A DNA stretch of 64,000 bases from Gammaproteobacteria bacterium (GCA_021773835.1 JAJFJQ010000062.1:391254-455253); one strand, 5' to 3'; positions 8,083 through 17,381 are shown, counted from the first letter of the stretch. The notes: generated by a model not told the origin, from the sequence alone. Translations and numbers: made by a program.

Positions 8083-8712
8083 ATGCGCTACTGGAATCCG
8101 ATATATATTGTGAGGGATGTCTATCGTCATAACGCCTTGTTGAAACAGGCAGCGCTACGCGAAATTCGCACTAGCTATCGTGGTAGCATCCTAGGTATTG
8201 GATGGGCAGTGATCGTTCCGATTGTGCGTATGGCCATCTACACTTTTGTATTCGGATTTATATTCAAGGGTCGATTTACCTCGGATGGAAGCGAAGGTGC
8301 AATTGAATACGCACTAGGTATTTTTCTTGGACTGACGGTTTTTCAGGTTGTCGCTGACGGATTCGGCATCGGTCCATCTGTAATTCTTAACAATGCCAAT
8401 TTGGTAAAGAAGGTTGTTTTCCCGTTAGAGCTTCTTCCTGTTGCGGCTGCCAGCGTCAGTATCTTTAATTTTCTTATCGGTATTTTGCTGACGTTTATAG
8501 CACTGTTGGTGCTTGGCATCGGTGTGTCAGTAACGCAATTGTGGTATCCCGTAATCGCCTTTCCAATACTCATGCTTTCGCTCGGTTTGTATTGGGTCTT
8601 TTCAGGCCTTGGTGTTTTCCTACGCGATATTGGTCAGATGACGCAATTGTTATCGATGCTATTGCTCTTTGGCAGTGCCGTATTTTACCCCGTGTCGAGT
8701 ATCCCAGAATAG
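8083..8712 (+). CDS. wzm: ABC-2 polysaccharide export permease Wzm, copy 1, truncated by an in-frame amber codon
   Basis: ABC-2 type permease of the O-antigen/teichoic acid exporter family. RYWNPIYIVRDVYRHNALLKQAALREIRTSYRGSILGIGW and FGFIFKGRF are characteristic, followed by about five membrane helices. The reading stops at TAG 8710-8712 (codon 210), yet the same frame continues with a perfect family C-terminus up to TAA at 8896-8898. The intact paralogue at 27766 has alanine where this gene has TAG, but CAG to TAG is the simplest single-base origin. As written, the protein lacks its last roughly 60 residues and probably its last helix. A shorter in-frame start upstream (8020) was rejected because it overlaps wbqC without family similarity. 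Confidence 0.85.
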   Translation: MRYWNPIYIVRDVYRHNALLKQAALREIRTSYRGSILGIGWAVIVPIVRMAIYTFVFGFIFKGRFTSDGSEGAIEYALGIFLGLTVFQVVADGFGIGPSVILNNANLVKKVVFPLELLPVAAASVSIFNFLIGILLTFIALLVLGIGVSVTQLWYPVIAFPILMLSLGLYWVFSGLGVFLRDIGQMTQLLSMLLLFGSAVFYPVSSIPE

Positions 8713-8898
8713 ATAAGATCCGTATTTCTCTTGAACCCGCTCGTACATGCAATCGAATTGAGTCGCTCAACTTTGCTTTGGCATCAATCCGTCGATATCG
8801 GCAGCTTAGTCTATTTGTACGTTATTTCATTGCTAGTATTCCTCGTTGGTTTCAACACATTTAACAAGCTGCGCAATGGATTTGCTGATGTTGTTTAA
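8713..8898 (+). pseudogene. wzm: C-terminal remainder of Wzm copy 1 beyond the amber codon
   Basis: In the same frame as the upstream permease this stretch reads IRSVFLLNPLVHAIELSR, then a membrane segment SLVYLYVISLLVFLVGF, and ends NGFADVV-stop. The intact paralogue ends with VNPLLHLLEQSR and DDFADVI-stop. There is no frameshift, only the TAG at 8710. The stop at 8896-8898 overlaps the following wzt start by 11 nt, exactly as in the second wzm/wzt pair. This suggests the nonsense change is recent, or that it is a sequencing error or is suppressed. Confidence 0.85.
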
Positions 8899-10381
8899 GG
8901 GGGAAAATTCGACGGATGTGGTTTGTGAGTCAAAGGTTGAGGAGACAACAATCGACAGAAGCGATGATTACGTCATACGCGTAACAGATGTCTCAAAAGC
9001 ATACCGGATCTGGCGAGATCCGGCCGCACGGTTGCACGCCGCGCTTTCGCATATAGTTACCAAATCATTGCCAGAAGGTATGCCGCTCCGTCGTTTGGCG
9101 AACAAACGAATAGAACGAATGTACCGAGATTTTTATGCGCTGAGAGGAGTGTCTTTTGAAATAAAGCGTGGCGAATGCGTCGGGATTGTCGGCCGCAATG
9201 GCTCGGGGAAAAGCACGCTCTTACAGGTGCTTGTGGGTACACTGCAAGCAACGTCAGGGACCGTCAGTGTTCGCGGGAAAGTTGCAGCGCTACTTGAACT
9301 CGGGTCTGGATTTAATCCAATGTTCATCGGGCGCGAAAATATTTATCTTAACGCCGCGATTCTGGGATTGACCGAAGCGCAGATCAACGAGCGCATGCAA
9401 TCGATATTGGATTTCGCTGAAATTGGCGATTTCATTGATCAAACGTTGAATACTTATTCGTCAGGTATGGTCATGCGCTTGGCATTTGCAGTTCAAACCG
9501 CAATTGAACCCGATATCCTCGTAGTCGATGAAGCCCTAGGTGTTAGTGACGCCTTTTTTCAGGTGCGCTGCGTAAATAGGATCCGCCAATTACGGGAGCG
9601 TGGGACGACAATTCTATTTGTCAGTCACTCTAGTGCTACCGTCAAAGAATTGTGTGATCGCGGAATACTGTTGTCCGACGGCGAATTAGTGTCGGACGAC
9701 AATGTAGGTGTTGTTCTCGATAGATACTTCGCATTAAATCAAGGTGGAGGATCAATTGCCTCGTCAAATAGCCATCAGTTGGGCGATGCGGGTCCTAATG
9801 AGAACATTGCGACGGAAATCACACAGCGTTCCTATTCGATGGACCGGATATTGGAAGGGCAGAGCGCTTTTAAACAGTGGTCGCAAAGCGAGAGAGTTGG
9901 GAGTGGTGACGCGCACATAGAGAACGTACAGATGTTGTCTGGCGAAGGCCTTTGCGAATTATTCGCATTCGGGGATGACGCGACACTGCGGATTGTCGTC
10001 GATGTGAAACGAGATCTTAGAGATGCGTTGTTGGCATTTAACATCCGAACGAAACAGGGAATCGACATCATCCATGGAGACTCTCGCATGACAAAGTACG
10101 GGCTTGTTGCCTTAGATCGAGGCCGCTATATATTGGATTGGAAAGTGCCCATTAATTTAATGCATGGAGAGTATTTCATGCGGGTCGTTCTCTCTAGCCC
10201 ACCAGTCGATGAGTCGCACAGCTGGCAATTTATAGATGTAATTCCCTATGCATATAGGTTCAATGTCGCACCGAAAGAAGATGGCATGATCGGAAGTCTA
10301 GTTGCCGCAGAGACGGATTTGACTATATCTGCAGTAACCGATGCTCGTGAAAAGAAATCGGGTTCAACTGTAATCGATTGA
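8888..10381 (+). CDS. wzt: ABC polysaccharide export ATPase Wzt, copy 1, with C-terminal glycan-binding domain
   Basis: About 497 aa. The ATPase domain has Walker A GIVGRNGSGKST (from about residue 100), the signature YSSGMVMRLAFA, Walker B ILVVDEALGVSD and the switch region LFVSHSS. The C-terminal ~170 residues (VQMLSGEGLCELFAFGDDATLRI to IGSLVAAETDLTIS) form a Wzt_C domain, which in O8/O9a-type systems binds the modified end of the glycan before export. The ATG at 8888 overlaps the ancestral wzm stop by 11 nt, identical to the second pair, so it is preferred over 8846 or 8876. With its own permease interrupted, this ATPase may be orphaned or may share the second permease. Confidence 0.9.
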   Translation: MLFKGENSTDVVCESKVEETTIDRSDDYVIRVTDVSKAYRIWRDPAARLHAALSHIVTKSLPEGMPLRRLANKRIERMYRDFYALRGVSFEIKRGECVGIVGRNGSGKSTLLQVLVGTLQATSGTVSVRGKVAALLELGSGFNPMFIGRENIYLNAAILGLTEAQINERMQSILDFAEIGDFIDQTLNTYSSGMVMRLAFAVQTAIEPDILVVDEALGVSDAFFQVRCVNRIRQLRERGTTILFVSHSSATVKELCDRGILLSDGELVSDDNVGVVLDRYFALNQGGGSIASSNSHQLGDAGPNENIATEITQRSYSMDRILEGQSAFKQWSQSERVGSGDAHIENVQMLSGEGLCELFAFGDDATLRIVVDVKRDLRDALLAFNIRTKQGIDIIHGDSRMTKYGLVALDRGRYILDWKVPINLMHGEYFMRVVLSSPPVDESHSWQFIDVIPYAYRFNVAPKEDGMIGSLVAAETDLTISAVTDAREKKSGSTVID

Positions 10382-10451
10382 GTTCAGTACGGGCGTCGCA
10401 GAGCTAAATCTTCGCGTAAATCGTCGCTCGATACTGGGTCGCATTTACCTT

Positions 10452-11645
10452 ATGAAAATATCCATATTCGGCAACACAAACAATCTGCTTTATCTGTTGG
10501 CATGCGCAATTCGTGAAGCGGGGCACAACGTTCATTTATTGGTCAATCAACAGGAGACACTGCATCGGCCGGAAAATATTCATCCTGAATTGGCTGGAAA
10601 CTACCCGGATTGGATCCATGATGTATCAGATACGGCAATCGAAGATTACATTGGGCCATCACCCAAGATCGCTACGGTATTGAATGTGCTTGAATATGCC
10701 GATCGATTAATACTCAATCACGTCGGTCCGTCGTTGCTCCCGTACATAAAAAAGCCAGCCATTTCGTTTTTAACTGGTTCTGATCTCGATTATCTTGCCC
10801 GCTTCGAAACTTTAAGTACTTTGACTGGCAATTGGGAGTCGAGTTTTCGATTATCCGCTTCGGCTCAATTGTATCGCGCACTTTGGAGCGGATTTATCAC
10901 GCGACAACGAGAAGGGATCTTGAGAAGCCGCGCTGTTAGCTTTTATCCCCGCGGTATTGTTCCGGGCTGCGACTCGTTGTTGGATGCTATAGGTGTTAGC
11001 GACGCCCAACGGATCCATCTTTTTTTAGCTGACGACAGAATAGAACAGCCGCGGGCAAATAAAACCGGCGGCCGCGTCCGAATTTTCTGTGGTGCTAGAT
11101 TGAATTGGGTTAGGCCGATGGCGCCAGGCACCTGCGAACTCGATTGCAAAGGAGTCGACGTTTTGATCCGCGGGCTTGCGGCATTTCATTCGCGCTCTGG
11201 GACGAAAGTCGAATTGCGACTAGTAGAGAAGGGTAGGGATGTAGTCGAAACGCATAAACTCGTCGATGATCTGGACCTTGGTGATCAAGTCACGTGGCTG
11301 CAGGAAATGGATAGAGTAGCGTTCGACAAGGAACTCTGCCAAGCAGACATTTGCGTCGATCAACTTGCCCAAGGTGCTGTCGGGATGACGGGGGCTGATG
11401 CAATGTCATGTGGAAAGCCGCTGCTCGCAAATGGGCGACCCGAAGTTTGGTACGGAACATGGCCTGAGCCACCCCCTATCTGCCACGCGACCACAGCTGA
11501 GGAAGTTGCGGACCAACTGGAGCGACTCGTCCCTAACCGCGCAGAGAGACGACGTGTTGGAAAAGAATCTCGAATATTCGCTCAAAAGTATTGGTCACCC
11601 GCTGCCAACGCCGAGATATGTCTACAAAAACTCACGGAGGAATAA
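10452..11645 (+). CDS. GT4-type glycosyltransferase
   Basis: A 397-aa protein with an N-terminal Rossmann start (MKISIFGNTNNLLYLLACAIREAGHNV) and a C-terminal GT-B donor domain: FCGARLNW, DVLIRGLAAFHSR, LGDQVTWLQEMDR and GMTGADAMSCGKPLLANGRPEVW. The last element replaces the usual E-x7-E with a variant. It is probably cytosolic and adds one residue of the repeat unit. It overlaps the next glycosyltransferase gene, so the two are likely translationally coupled. Donor and linkage are unknown. Confidence 0.75.
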   Translation: MKISIFGNTNNLLYLLACAIREAGHNVHLLVNQQETLHRPENIHPELAGNYPDWIHDVSDTAIEDYIGPSPKIATVLNVLEYADRLILNHVGPSLLPYIKKPAISFLTGSDLDYLARFETLSTLTGNWESSFRLSASAQLYRALWSGFITRQREGILRSRAVSFYPRGIVPGCDSLLDAIGVSDAQRIHLFLADDRIEQPRANKTGGRVRIFCGARLNWVRPMAPGTCELDCKGVDVLIRGLAAFHSRSGTKVELRLVEKGRDVVETHKLVDDLDLGDQVTWLQEMDRVAFDKELCQADICVDQLAQGAVGMTGADAMSCGKPLLANGRPEVWYGTWPEPPPICHATTAEEVADQLERLVPNRAERRRVGKESRIFAQKYWSPAANAEICLQKLTEE

Positions 11646-13642
11646 CGATCGCCGACGACAGTCAACTCCGACACCAATTCGTCGACGATTGCTTGGCATT
11701 TTGTGTGGAAAATGATTTGCGTTCCGTCATTCTTGCGATTCCGAATAGCGTGTCCTCAACGGATGTTGAGGCGTTACTGACCAAAAATGAAATACGAGGA
11801 GTCGTAATCCAGTCTGGGATAGAAGTTGCAAATTCATTGAGCGTGTACGTCGGCAGCTTCGTTCACCAGCAATACAACTGGACACTTCCGAAAGTGAAGG
11901 CAAGCACGATCGCCTATCTCGGTCCGCGTGGGGACATTAGTTTCCGGATGGTAAAAAAGGCGCTTTTAGGCGGTGTGTATTGGCTGGTCTATGCGTCACC
12001 GACCAAATGGCGACGCGAATTGACAATTATGTTTCTCGTGATTCGGATCTACGAGCGTTTAGCCTTTGAAATTGAGAACCGATATCGAAAAATAAAAAAT
12101 CCGGCCCTTCGAAGCTATCACCGCATGGTCCACGCGATGTTTCGCTTTCGGGGATCAAAGCTAGTGGTCGGAATACTTCGACGATTTGAGCGTCAGCTGG
12201 AACCGCTTAACTCGTTTTTTGAACGGCGCTCCGACCAGAAGTTTACCGCAGCATTGGACGCTTCTTGTGTCCCGCTATTGCGCCCACACGAATTTGTTGA
12301 AGGGCGCATTATCTTGGTAAATGCATCACTTGCATCAGGCGGTGCGGAGCGTCAGGTCGTAAACACATTAACGGGGCTGAAGCGCCGTGGTTACACCGAT
12401 CTAACGCTACTATGTGAGTATTTGCACGATAGGCCTGAGCATGATTTTTACTTTTGGCAGCTACAGAAGGAAGGCATAACGGCGCGAAAAATCAGAAGGC
12501 ATTTCGACCTACCCGGTGATGAGATTTATGCGTCTGTCGCACAGCTAGGCGACGCAAAGGGTAGCATGCCCAAGAACCTAAATGACGACGTATTGAGTTT
12601 CGTGATTGAATTTATGGAATCGAAACCGGAGGTTGTGCACGCCTGGCAGGATTCCACGAGTATTAAAGCAGGCTACGCCGCGGCGCTGGTGGGCGTCCCT
12701 AAGATCATCCTAAATGGACGCAATATGGCACCATACAATTTCGCTTATTTTTTGCCATACATGCGGCGTGGTTATGCCGTTTTGGCGCGCCATCCGGCGG
12801 TTACATTGGTAAACAATAGCCGTGCCGGCGCAGCGGATTACGAAGGCTGGATCAATCTTCAATCAGGGTCGGTCAAGCATCTGTTTAACGGCCTACATAG
12901 CGATTCGCTGGGCTCCGTTACTGACGGTGAGTGCCTGGAATATCGTACTCGTCTCGGCATTCCACGGGATAGCAAAGTTGTCGGTTCGATCTTTCGTTTC
13001 CATGAGGAAAAGGATCCGCTTCTATGGATTAAGACAGCCGCGTTAGTGGCGAAGAAAATGCCCGATGTCGTATTCCTGTTACTCGGCGCGGGGCCATTGG
13101 AAGACCGCATACGAAAGGCGGCGGCGGCTAGAGGATTAAGCGACCGGTTGTTTCTACCTGGCACGGAACAACGTACGGAACTTCCACTATCTGTTATGGA
13201 TGCTTTCCTCCTTACGTCAAGACTGGAAGGGACGCCAAATGTTTGCATTGAGGCGCAATGGATGGGAGTTCCGGTTGTTGCACCAGCGGTCGGTGGGACG
13301 GCAGATACTGTTTTGAATGGTGAGACGGGATGGATCGTAAGCCCGCGATCCAAACATCTGCTGGCAGAAAAAGTAATTCAAGTATTGGAGGACGAAGATT
13401 GGTCAATCGAAGCGCGCAGACGCGGGCCGGAATTCGCGATGGGGCGATTCGGATTTGAACGGATGATTGATGAGACTATAACGATGTATGGACTGGCACA
13501 ATGCGATGGTAGAGCCGTGAACGAGCAGAGTGGCACCGATGAATTAACGCTTGCCGCGCCGGAATCCAGACCGGATCGATCAGAGGTAACGACTAATAAA
13601 TTAGCGGGTGTGGGATCCGCTGGAGAGCTAAATGGCGACTGA
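11618..13642 (+). CDS. GT4 glycosyltransferase with a long unrecognised N-terminal region
   Basis: About 674 aa, nearly twice a normal GT4. Residues ~230-640 form the glycosyltransferase: ILVNASLASGGAERQVVNTL, KIILNGRNM, VGSIFRFHEEKDPLLWI, FLLLGAGPLEDRI and LEGTPNVCIEAQWMGVPVVAPAVGG (the E-x7-E donor-site region). The first ~220 residues have a Rossmann-like start (DDCLAFCVENDLRSVILAIP) and a basic helical stretch with many R/K and Y, which I do not recognise. The ATG at 11618 is favoured because the 11591 start lies deeper inside the upstream gene. It overlaps the next gene by 11 nt. Confidence 0.85.
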   Translation: MSTKTHGGITIADDSQLRHQFVDDCLAFCVENDLRSVILAIPNSVSSTDVEALLTKNEIRGVVIQSGIEVANSLSVYVGSFVHQQYNWTLPKVKASTIAYLGPRGDISFRMVKKALLGGVYWLVYASPTKWRRELTIMFLVIRIYERLAFEIENRYRKIKNPALRSYHRMVHAMFRFRGSKLVVGILRRFERQLEPLNSFFERRSDQKFTAALDASCVPLLRPHEFVEGRIILVNASLASGGAERQVVNTLTGLKRRGYTDLTLLCEYLHDRPEHDFYFWQLQKEGITARKIRRHFDLPGDEIYASVAQLGDAKGSMPKNLNDDVLSFVIEFMESKPEVVHAWQDSTSIKAGYAAALVGVPKIILNGRNMAPYNFAYFLPYMRRGYAVLARHPAVTLVNNSRAGAADYEGWINLQSGSVKHLFNGLHSDSLGSVTDGECLEYRTRLGIPRDSKVVGSIFRFHEEKDPLLWIKTAALVAKKMPDVVFLLLGAGPLEDRIRKAAAARGLSDRLFLPGTEQRTELPLSVMDAFLLTSRLEGTPNVCIEAQWMGVPVVAPAVGGTADTVLNGETGWIVSPRSKHLLAEKVIQVLEDEDWSIEARRRGPEFAMGRFGFERMIDETITMYGLAQCDGRAVNEQSGTDELTLAAPESRPDRSEVTTNKLAGVGSAGELNGD

Positions 13643-14774
13643 AAGGTTTGGATTTGGAGAAAATTGGGCCGACTACATCGAGCATAATTTTAGTGAGGAC
13701 CGTCTCAATATTTCGAAGAACTACCTGCTCGAATTTTTAAAGCTACCTAATCTCGAAGGGCGCACATTTCTTGACATCGGGTGTGGCAGTGGCCTCCATT
13801 CGCTGGCGGCGTTCCGGGCCGGCGCCGCCAAGGTGATGAGCTTCGATTACGATGAGAATTCTGTGGCTACCACGCAGAAGTTACGGGAATTTGCCGGTAA
13901 TCCGGACAACTGGACCGTGATCCAGGGATCGGTACTTGATCGTACCTATATGGAATCTCTACCGAAGGCAGATATCGTCTACAGTTGGGGTGTACTTCAC
14001 CATACTGGTGATATGTGGACCGCAATCGAAAACGCTGCATTACCGTTAGCGGCAGATGGTGTGTTTTACATTGCACTCTATTCCTCCGATATCTACATAG
14101 ACCCTACGCCGGAGTATTGGCTCAAGATAAAACAAGCCTACAACGAGGCGAGTGAGCTGAAGAAACGCCTCATGGAAGGCGCGCACAGTTACCGTACTCT
14201 ATTCAAGCCAATGCTCAAGCAGCGCAAGAATCCGTTCAAGGTAATCAGCGAATATAAAAAATCACGCGGCATGTCTTACTGGACGGACGTGCGCGATTGG
14301 CTTGGGGGATGGCCAATGGAGTTTGCAGGAAATCAGGAGACAAAGGATTTTTGTCGCGATAAACTCGGGCTGGAACTGCTTAACATCACTGCGGGTGAGG
14401 GCAATACCGAATTTTTATTTCGGCGAGCTGCCACCCCAAACTATTGGGACGACTACCGTGCAAGCACTGAAGAAGTAAAGCTTAACGGGCCGTTTGACCA
14501 AGATGAAGGTAACGCATGGATCGCGCCATTGTCGCGGCACATCGATACATGTGATTCCGAATCCGACCCGCGGCGCTCACACTTAATGTTGTTCGAGGAC
14601 GGCGTTCCGCTGGGTTTTGGGCACGTGCCCAGAGGACATATACGGGCTTATGGGAAGAGCCGGTACTGCCATTGGGATGGCGATCTGCTTTTCTCCACGA
14701 CCGACAACAGTGATCCGAACACGAACGGGCGCACATACAGCTATTGCATTGACATGCTCCAACAGCGACCGTAG
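13632..14774 (+). CDS. Class I SAM methyltransferase fused to a C-terminal SDNxDPxxNGR module
   Basis: A 380-aa protein. Residues ~40-270 are a methyltransferase: motif I FLDIGCGSGLHSLAAFRAGA, acidic residue in MSFDYDENS, motif IV SWGVLHHTGDM. From about residue 316 to the end it carries an unrelated module: LFEDGVPLGFGHVPRGHI, GKSRYCHWDGDLLFS and TTDNSDPNTNGRTYSYCI. The same module occurs in the membrane proteins at 16596 and 17689. The methyltransferase is probably cytosolic, so the module here is not membrane-linked. It overlaps the upstream glycosyltransferase gene by 11 nt. It is convergent with the sulfotransferase genes, with only 23 nt between stop codons. Confidence 0.88.
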   Translation: MATERFGFGENWADYIEHNFSEDRLNISKNYLLEFLKLPNLEGRTFLDIGCGSGLHSLAAFRAGAAKVMSFDYDENSVATTQKLREFAGNPDNWTVIQGSVLDRTYMESLPKADIVYSWGVLHHTGDMWTAIENAALPLAADGVFYIALYSSDIYIDPTPEYWLKIKQAYNEASELKKRLMEGAHSYRTLFKPMLKQRKNPFKVISEYKKSRGMSYWTDVRDWLGGWPMEFAGNQETKDFCRDKLGLELLNITAGEGNTEFLFRRAATPNYWDDYRASTEEVKLNGPFDQDEGNAWIAPLSRHIDTCDSESDPRRSHLMLFEDGVPLGFGHVPRGHIRAYGKSRYCHWDGDLLFSTTDNSDPNTNGRTYSYCIDMLQQRP

Positions 14775-14797
14775 CAGGTTCACGCAGTAGAGCAAAT

Positions 14798-15697
14798 TCA
14801 GACATAGCCGAATTCGGTCGCGAGCCCCCTTGTACCTTCCAGCACTTCGATGCGACGCGACGCTGTCATCTGCTGCTGCCAGCGGGTATCGAGGTTAACC
14901 GTACCATCAAATTCATACAGCATACGGTTCCCAATTAAATGGTGAGGCTCGGTTGGTGCATGGGCGACGTCCTGCTCTTCGAGCCCTAGAAAGCTAAAGA
15001 CTTTATTCATCTCCAGATTCGGATCTGCGCATAGATCCTCGTAACGAACTCGAATGTATTCAACCCCGGGGAAAGGTTTGGTGTTGCACATGACGAGTTC
15101 ATGAAAGGTGTTCCAAATTACCATCGGGTGATCTGGGCGCAAGTTGTTTTCCGCAAAGTTTGTGTCACTAGACATGGCGTAGCCTCGTGGGTCGCGCACG
15201 AGATGAATAATTCGTGTGCGCTTCGGTCTTGCGATAAATAGATAGGCCATTGCTCGATAGTAGTCTTTTGCACCATCGAGGAATATCTGTGTTCCCTGTA
15301 GACGGCATGCAGTTTCGGCGAGCCGTTCGGTCGCCGCACGGAACACCATTGCGCGAAATGGCCGAAGTAACCAGGGGTTAAAGTGGTACTTAATACCTAT
15401 CTCAGTCAGCACCCTAGCCGTAGTTTCATTCTTTTGATCCGACGTAACCATGCGGGGGACTACTGGTAGTAATTTCTGCTCGTGCTGGAAACGGCTGGCT
15501 TTGAGCTCGCGACCCAGAGATTTCCAAAAATCGCACTTGTCAATGCTTGTTCGACAAGAGCAGTAAAAATCCATATGGTCCCGCTCCGGCAGCGTATCGC
15601 CCAGAGAAGTAATTTTTTCATGATTGTTGGCAAGTAAACCGAATAGTGTTGCGCCATGGAATGGTGGGCATAGAACGAAATTTAAAGGTAATGGCAT
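14798..15697 (-). CDS. Sulfotransferase family protein
   Basis: A 299-aa protein resembling PAPS-dependent sulfotransferases. The N-terminal loop is FVLCPPFHGATLFGLLANNHEKI in place of the usual R-S-G-T-T-L, so the 5'-phosphosulfate loop is divergent. IIHLVRDPRGYAMSSDTNF matches the 3'-phosphate-binding block, and YIRVRYEDLCADPNLEMNKVFSFLGL is the conserved C-terminal segment. It would transfer sulfate to a sugar hydroxyl. It lies 18 nt downstream of the second sulfotransferase gene on the reverse strand, within an otherwise forward locus. Activity is less certain than for its neighbour because of the altered loop. Confidence 0.75.
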   Translation of the reverse strand: MPLPLNFVLCPPFHGATLFGLLANNHEKITSLGDTLPERDHMDFYCSCRTSIDKCDFWKSLGRELKASRFQHEQKLLPVVPRMVTSDQKNETTARVLTEIGIKYHFNPWLLRPFRAMVFRAATERLAETACRLQGTQIFLDGAKDYYRAMAYLFIARPKRTRIIHLVRDPRGYAMSSDTNFAENNLRPDHPMVIWNTFHELVMCNTKPFPGVEYIRVRYEDLCADPNLEMNKVFSFLGLEEQDVAHAPTEPHHLIGNRMLYEFDGTVNLDTRWQQQMTASRRIEVLEGTRGLATEFGYV

Positions 15698-15715
15698 TGT
15701 AGAAATCGGTCTGTT

Positions 15716-16633
15716 TTATCGAGGGGTGTAGCCAAAGGCATCGCAGGCCTTTGCCGATTGCGCACGTAGCCGGGCTGCGACCTGATCGCCAAACTCGCGT
15801 ATGTGCTTTTCATTCAAATTTGATTCTATAGGTCGATTAAATTTAGCCTTCGGTATCTCACGAAATCGCGGCAATTCACAAAAATCGCAGATTTCACGTA
15901 GCGTAGTGCCAGGGTCGCCGCAGAGGTCTTCATAACGCACGGTCAGTAACTGATCTGGGGTGTCGGCTAGTTGGGCCACGATGTTCAGGTTTGTTCGATT
16001 CCAGTAGTCCGCTAATGCAATGGTGCCGCCGCCGGGGTAGATGCTCTTATTGTTGCGAAATGCCGTGGTGCGGTCGATGTCCTTTGGCGCGGGTAAAATC
16101 CATAGGCAGGCGTCATCGGCTCCTGGCCAATAGAGCAATTGCTGTGACTGTTCCTCCATCATTCTGCGAAGGCTTGAAACCACCGCGACATAGTCGCGAA
16201 CGATGTGTACGAATTTGGCATCTGGAAATATTTCGCGAACGTAGCGGAGCTTATTCGATAAATGTGGACATTTGTTTAGTACACGTTGACGTACCGAGCC
16301 TCGGAGCACGTGCTGTATATAGTAATCATGCATAGCCGCGCGCACTGACGGATCGGCATCGATTTCATTCATCGGCAGGCAGTAATGGTAACCGGTACGG
16401 CCGCGATCTATGTTGGGAGAGCCGAGCCCGCTAATAATAGCCTTGCCGTGCTCGATCCAACCAACGTGATCTTCGCCATCCGGATATCCATCTGTTGCGA
16501 TCAGTTTTGAGTTTGAGCTAAGCAATTCAAACAGCAGCGTCGTACCCGAACGGGCACACCCAATAATGAATACTGGTTTCGAAACTCTTGCGCGCTTACG
16601 CGTGGTGAGTCGGTTGATTAATCGCTTTATCAT
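15716..16633 (-). CDS. PAPS-dependent sulfotransferase
   Basis: About 305 aa with the canonical PAPS loop FIIGCARSGTTLLFELLSSNSKLI near the N-terminus. FVHIVRDYVAVVSSLRRMMEEQ follows as the 3'-phosphate-binding strand and helix, and LLTVRYEDLCGDPGTTLREICDFC closes the fold. It is a likely cytosolic sulfotransferase acting on a lipid-linked or nucleotide-linked glycan. An in-frame ATG at 16714 would add 27 residues and overlap the upstream gene by 119 nt; the ATG at 16633, just before MIKRLINRL, reduces the overlap to 38 nt and is preferred. No strong ribosome binding site is visible, consistent with coupling to the membrane-protein gene upstream. Confidence 0.85.
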   Translation of the reverse strand: MIKRLINRLTTRKRARVSKPVFIIGCARSGTTLLFELLSSNSKLIATDGYPDGEDHVGWIEHGKAIISGLGSPNIDRGRTGYHYCLPMNEIDADPSVRAAMHDYYIQHVLRGSVRQRVLNKCPHLSNKLRYVREIFPDAKFVHIVRDYVAVVSSLRRMMEEQSQQLLYWPGADDACLWILPAPKDIDRTTAFRNNKSIYPGGGTIALADYWNRTNLNIVAQLADTPDQLLTVRYEDLCGDPGTTLREICDFCELPRFREIPKAKFNRPIESNLNEKHIREFGDQVAARLRAQSAKACDAFGYTPR

Positions 16634-17381
16634 GATACGGGATGCACTGTGAATCGATTCGTAATGTCGATAGCTTAGAACTGGAAATAGATGAATTGCG
16701 TTTAGTCGTTTCATCGACAGCAGTAAACGAAGCTCCGAGCACCGCCACGACCGCTATGAGTGCAACGCTAGGCCGCCAAATTTGAGTAATTACTAGGCGA
16801 AAATTACGCATTAGCGGAATCAGTTTCCCGAAACGCCATGCAAGGGCGATTAATGCGAGTGCATTAAGCACAATCATTGCAGTGGACGTATTGGGTGTTA
16901 CAGTGTGTGAACCGGTGACAAGGTAGCGGCGGCCGTTCGCGCGAGGGTCGGTATTGTCGGAGGAGGAAAAATAAAGCTGACCGGCTTTATGATGATAGGC
17001 GCCCAATCCTTCTTCTCGGATTTTGCGATGAAGCGAATGTTGTGGCCCGAGTTGAAGGCTAGCTTCGGATACCTGAACGGAGGAGCCTTGTAGCGTCGAT
17101 TGTTTATCCTCACTAAACTCAAAGAACCACCTACCTTGCAGTGGCGTATGCGGGCCGTTAGTGGCGTAAATGTACGCATGACCTCCGGCACTACGGATAG
17201 CAACAGTGTTAAGTTCGACCTGGAAAGGACTACTGATGAGTAACCATCCCCCAAGTAGTCCGTCGCCGACCAATACACAGATAACGAACGCGGCCGGATG
17301 ATAAGCAGGGCGGTTTTTTGCGAACTCCCGTGTCCAATTGGAACAGCGAGACCATAGCTGGCGTGCGCTAGGAACCTGCAT
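16596..17381 (-). CDS. Small membrane protein with an extracytoplasmic SDNxDPxxNGR module
   Basis: A 261-aa protein with predicted membrane segments at about residues 31-52, 165-185 and 198-218. Between the first two is a domain of about 110 residues that shares VELxxxxIR, YIYAT, LGPQHSLHRKI, GAYHHKAGQLYFS and SSDNTDPRANGRRY with the N-terminal domain of the 727-aa protein encoded divergently at 17689, and in part with the methyltransferase tail at 14577-14760. By topology the domain should face the periplasm. It heads the reverse-strand operon with the two sulfotransferases. I know of no assigned function; carbohydrate recognition is only a guess. Confidence 0.7.
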   Translation of the reverse strand: MQVPSARQLWSRCSNWTREFAKNRPAYHPAAFVICVLVGDGLLGGWLLISSPFQVELNTVAIRSAGGHAYIYATNGPHTPLQGRWFFEFSEDKQSTLQGSSVQVSEASLQLGPQHSLHRKIREEGLGAYHHKAGQLYFSSSDNTDPRANGRRYLVTGSHTVTPNTSTAMIVLNALALIALAWRFGKLIPLMRNFRLVITQIWRPSVALIAVVAVLGASFTAVDETTKRNSSISSSKLSTLRIDSQCIPYHDKAINQPTHHA

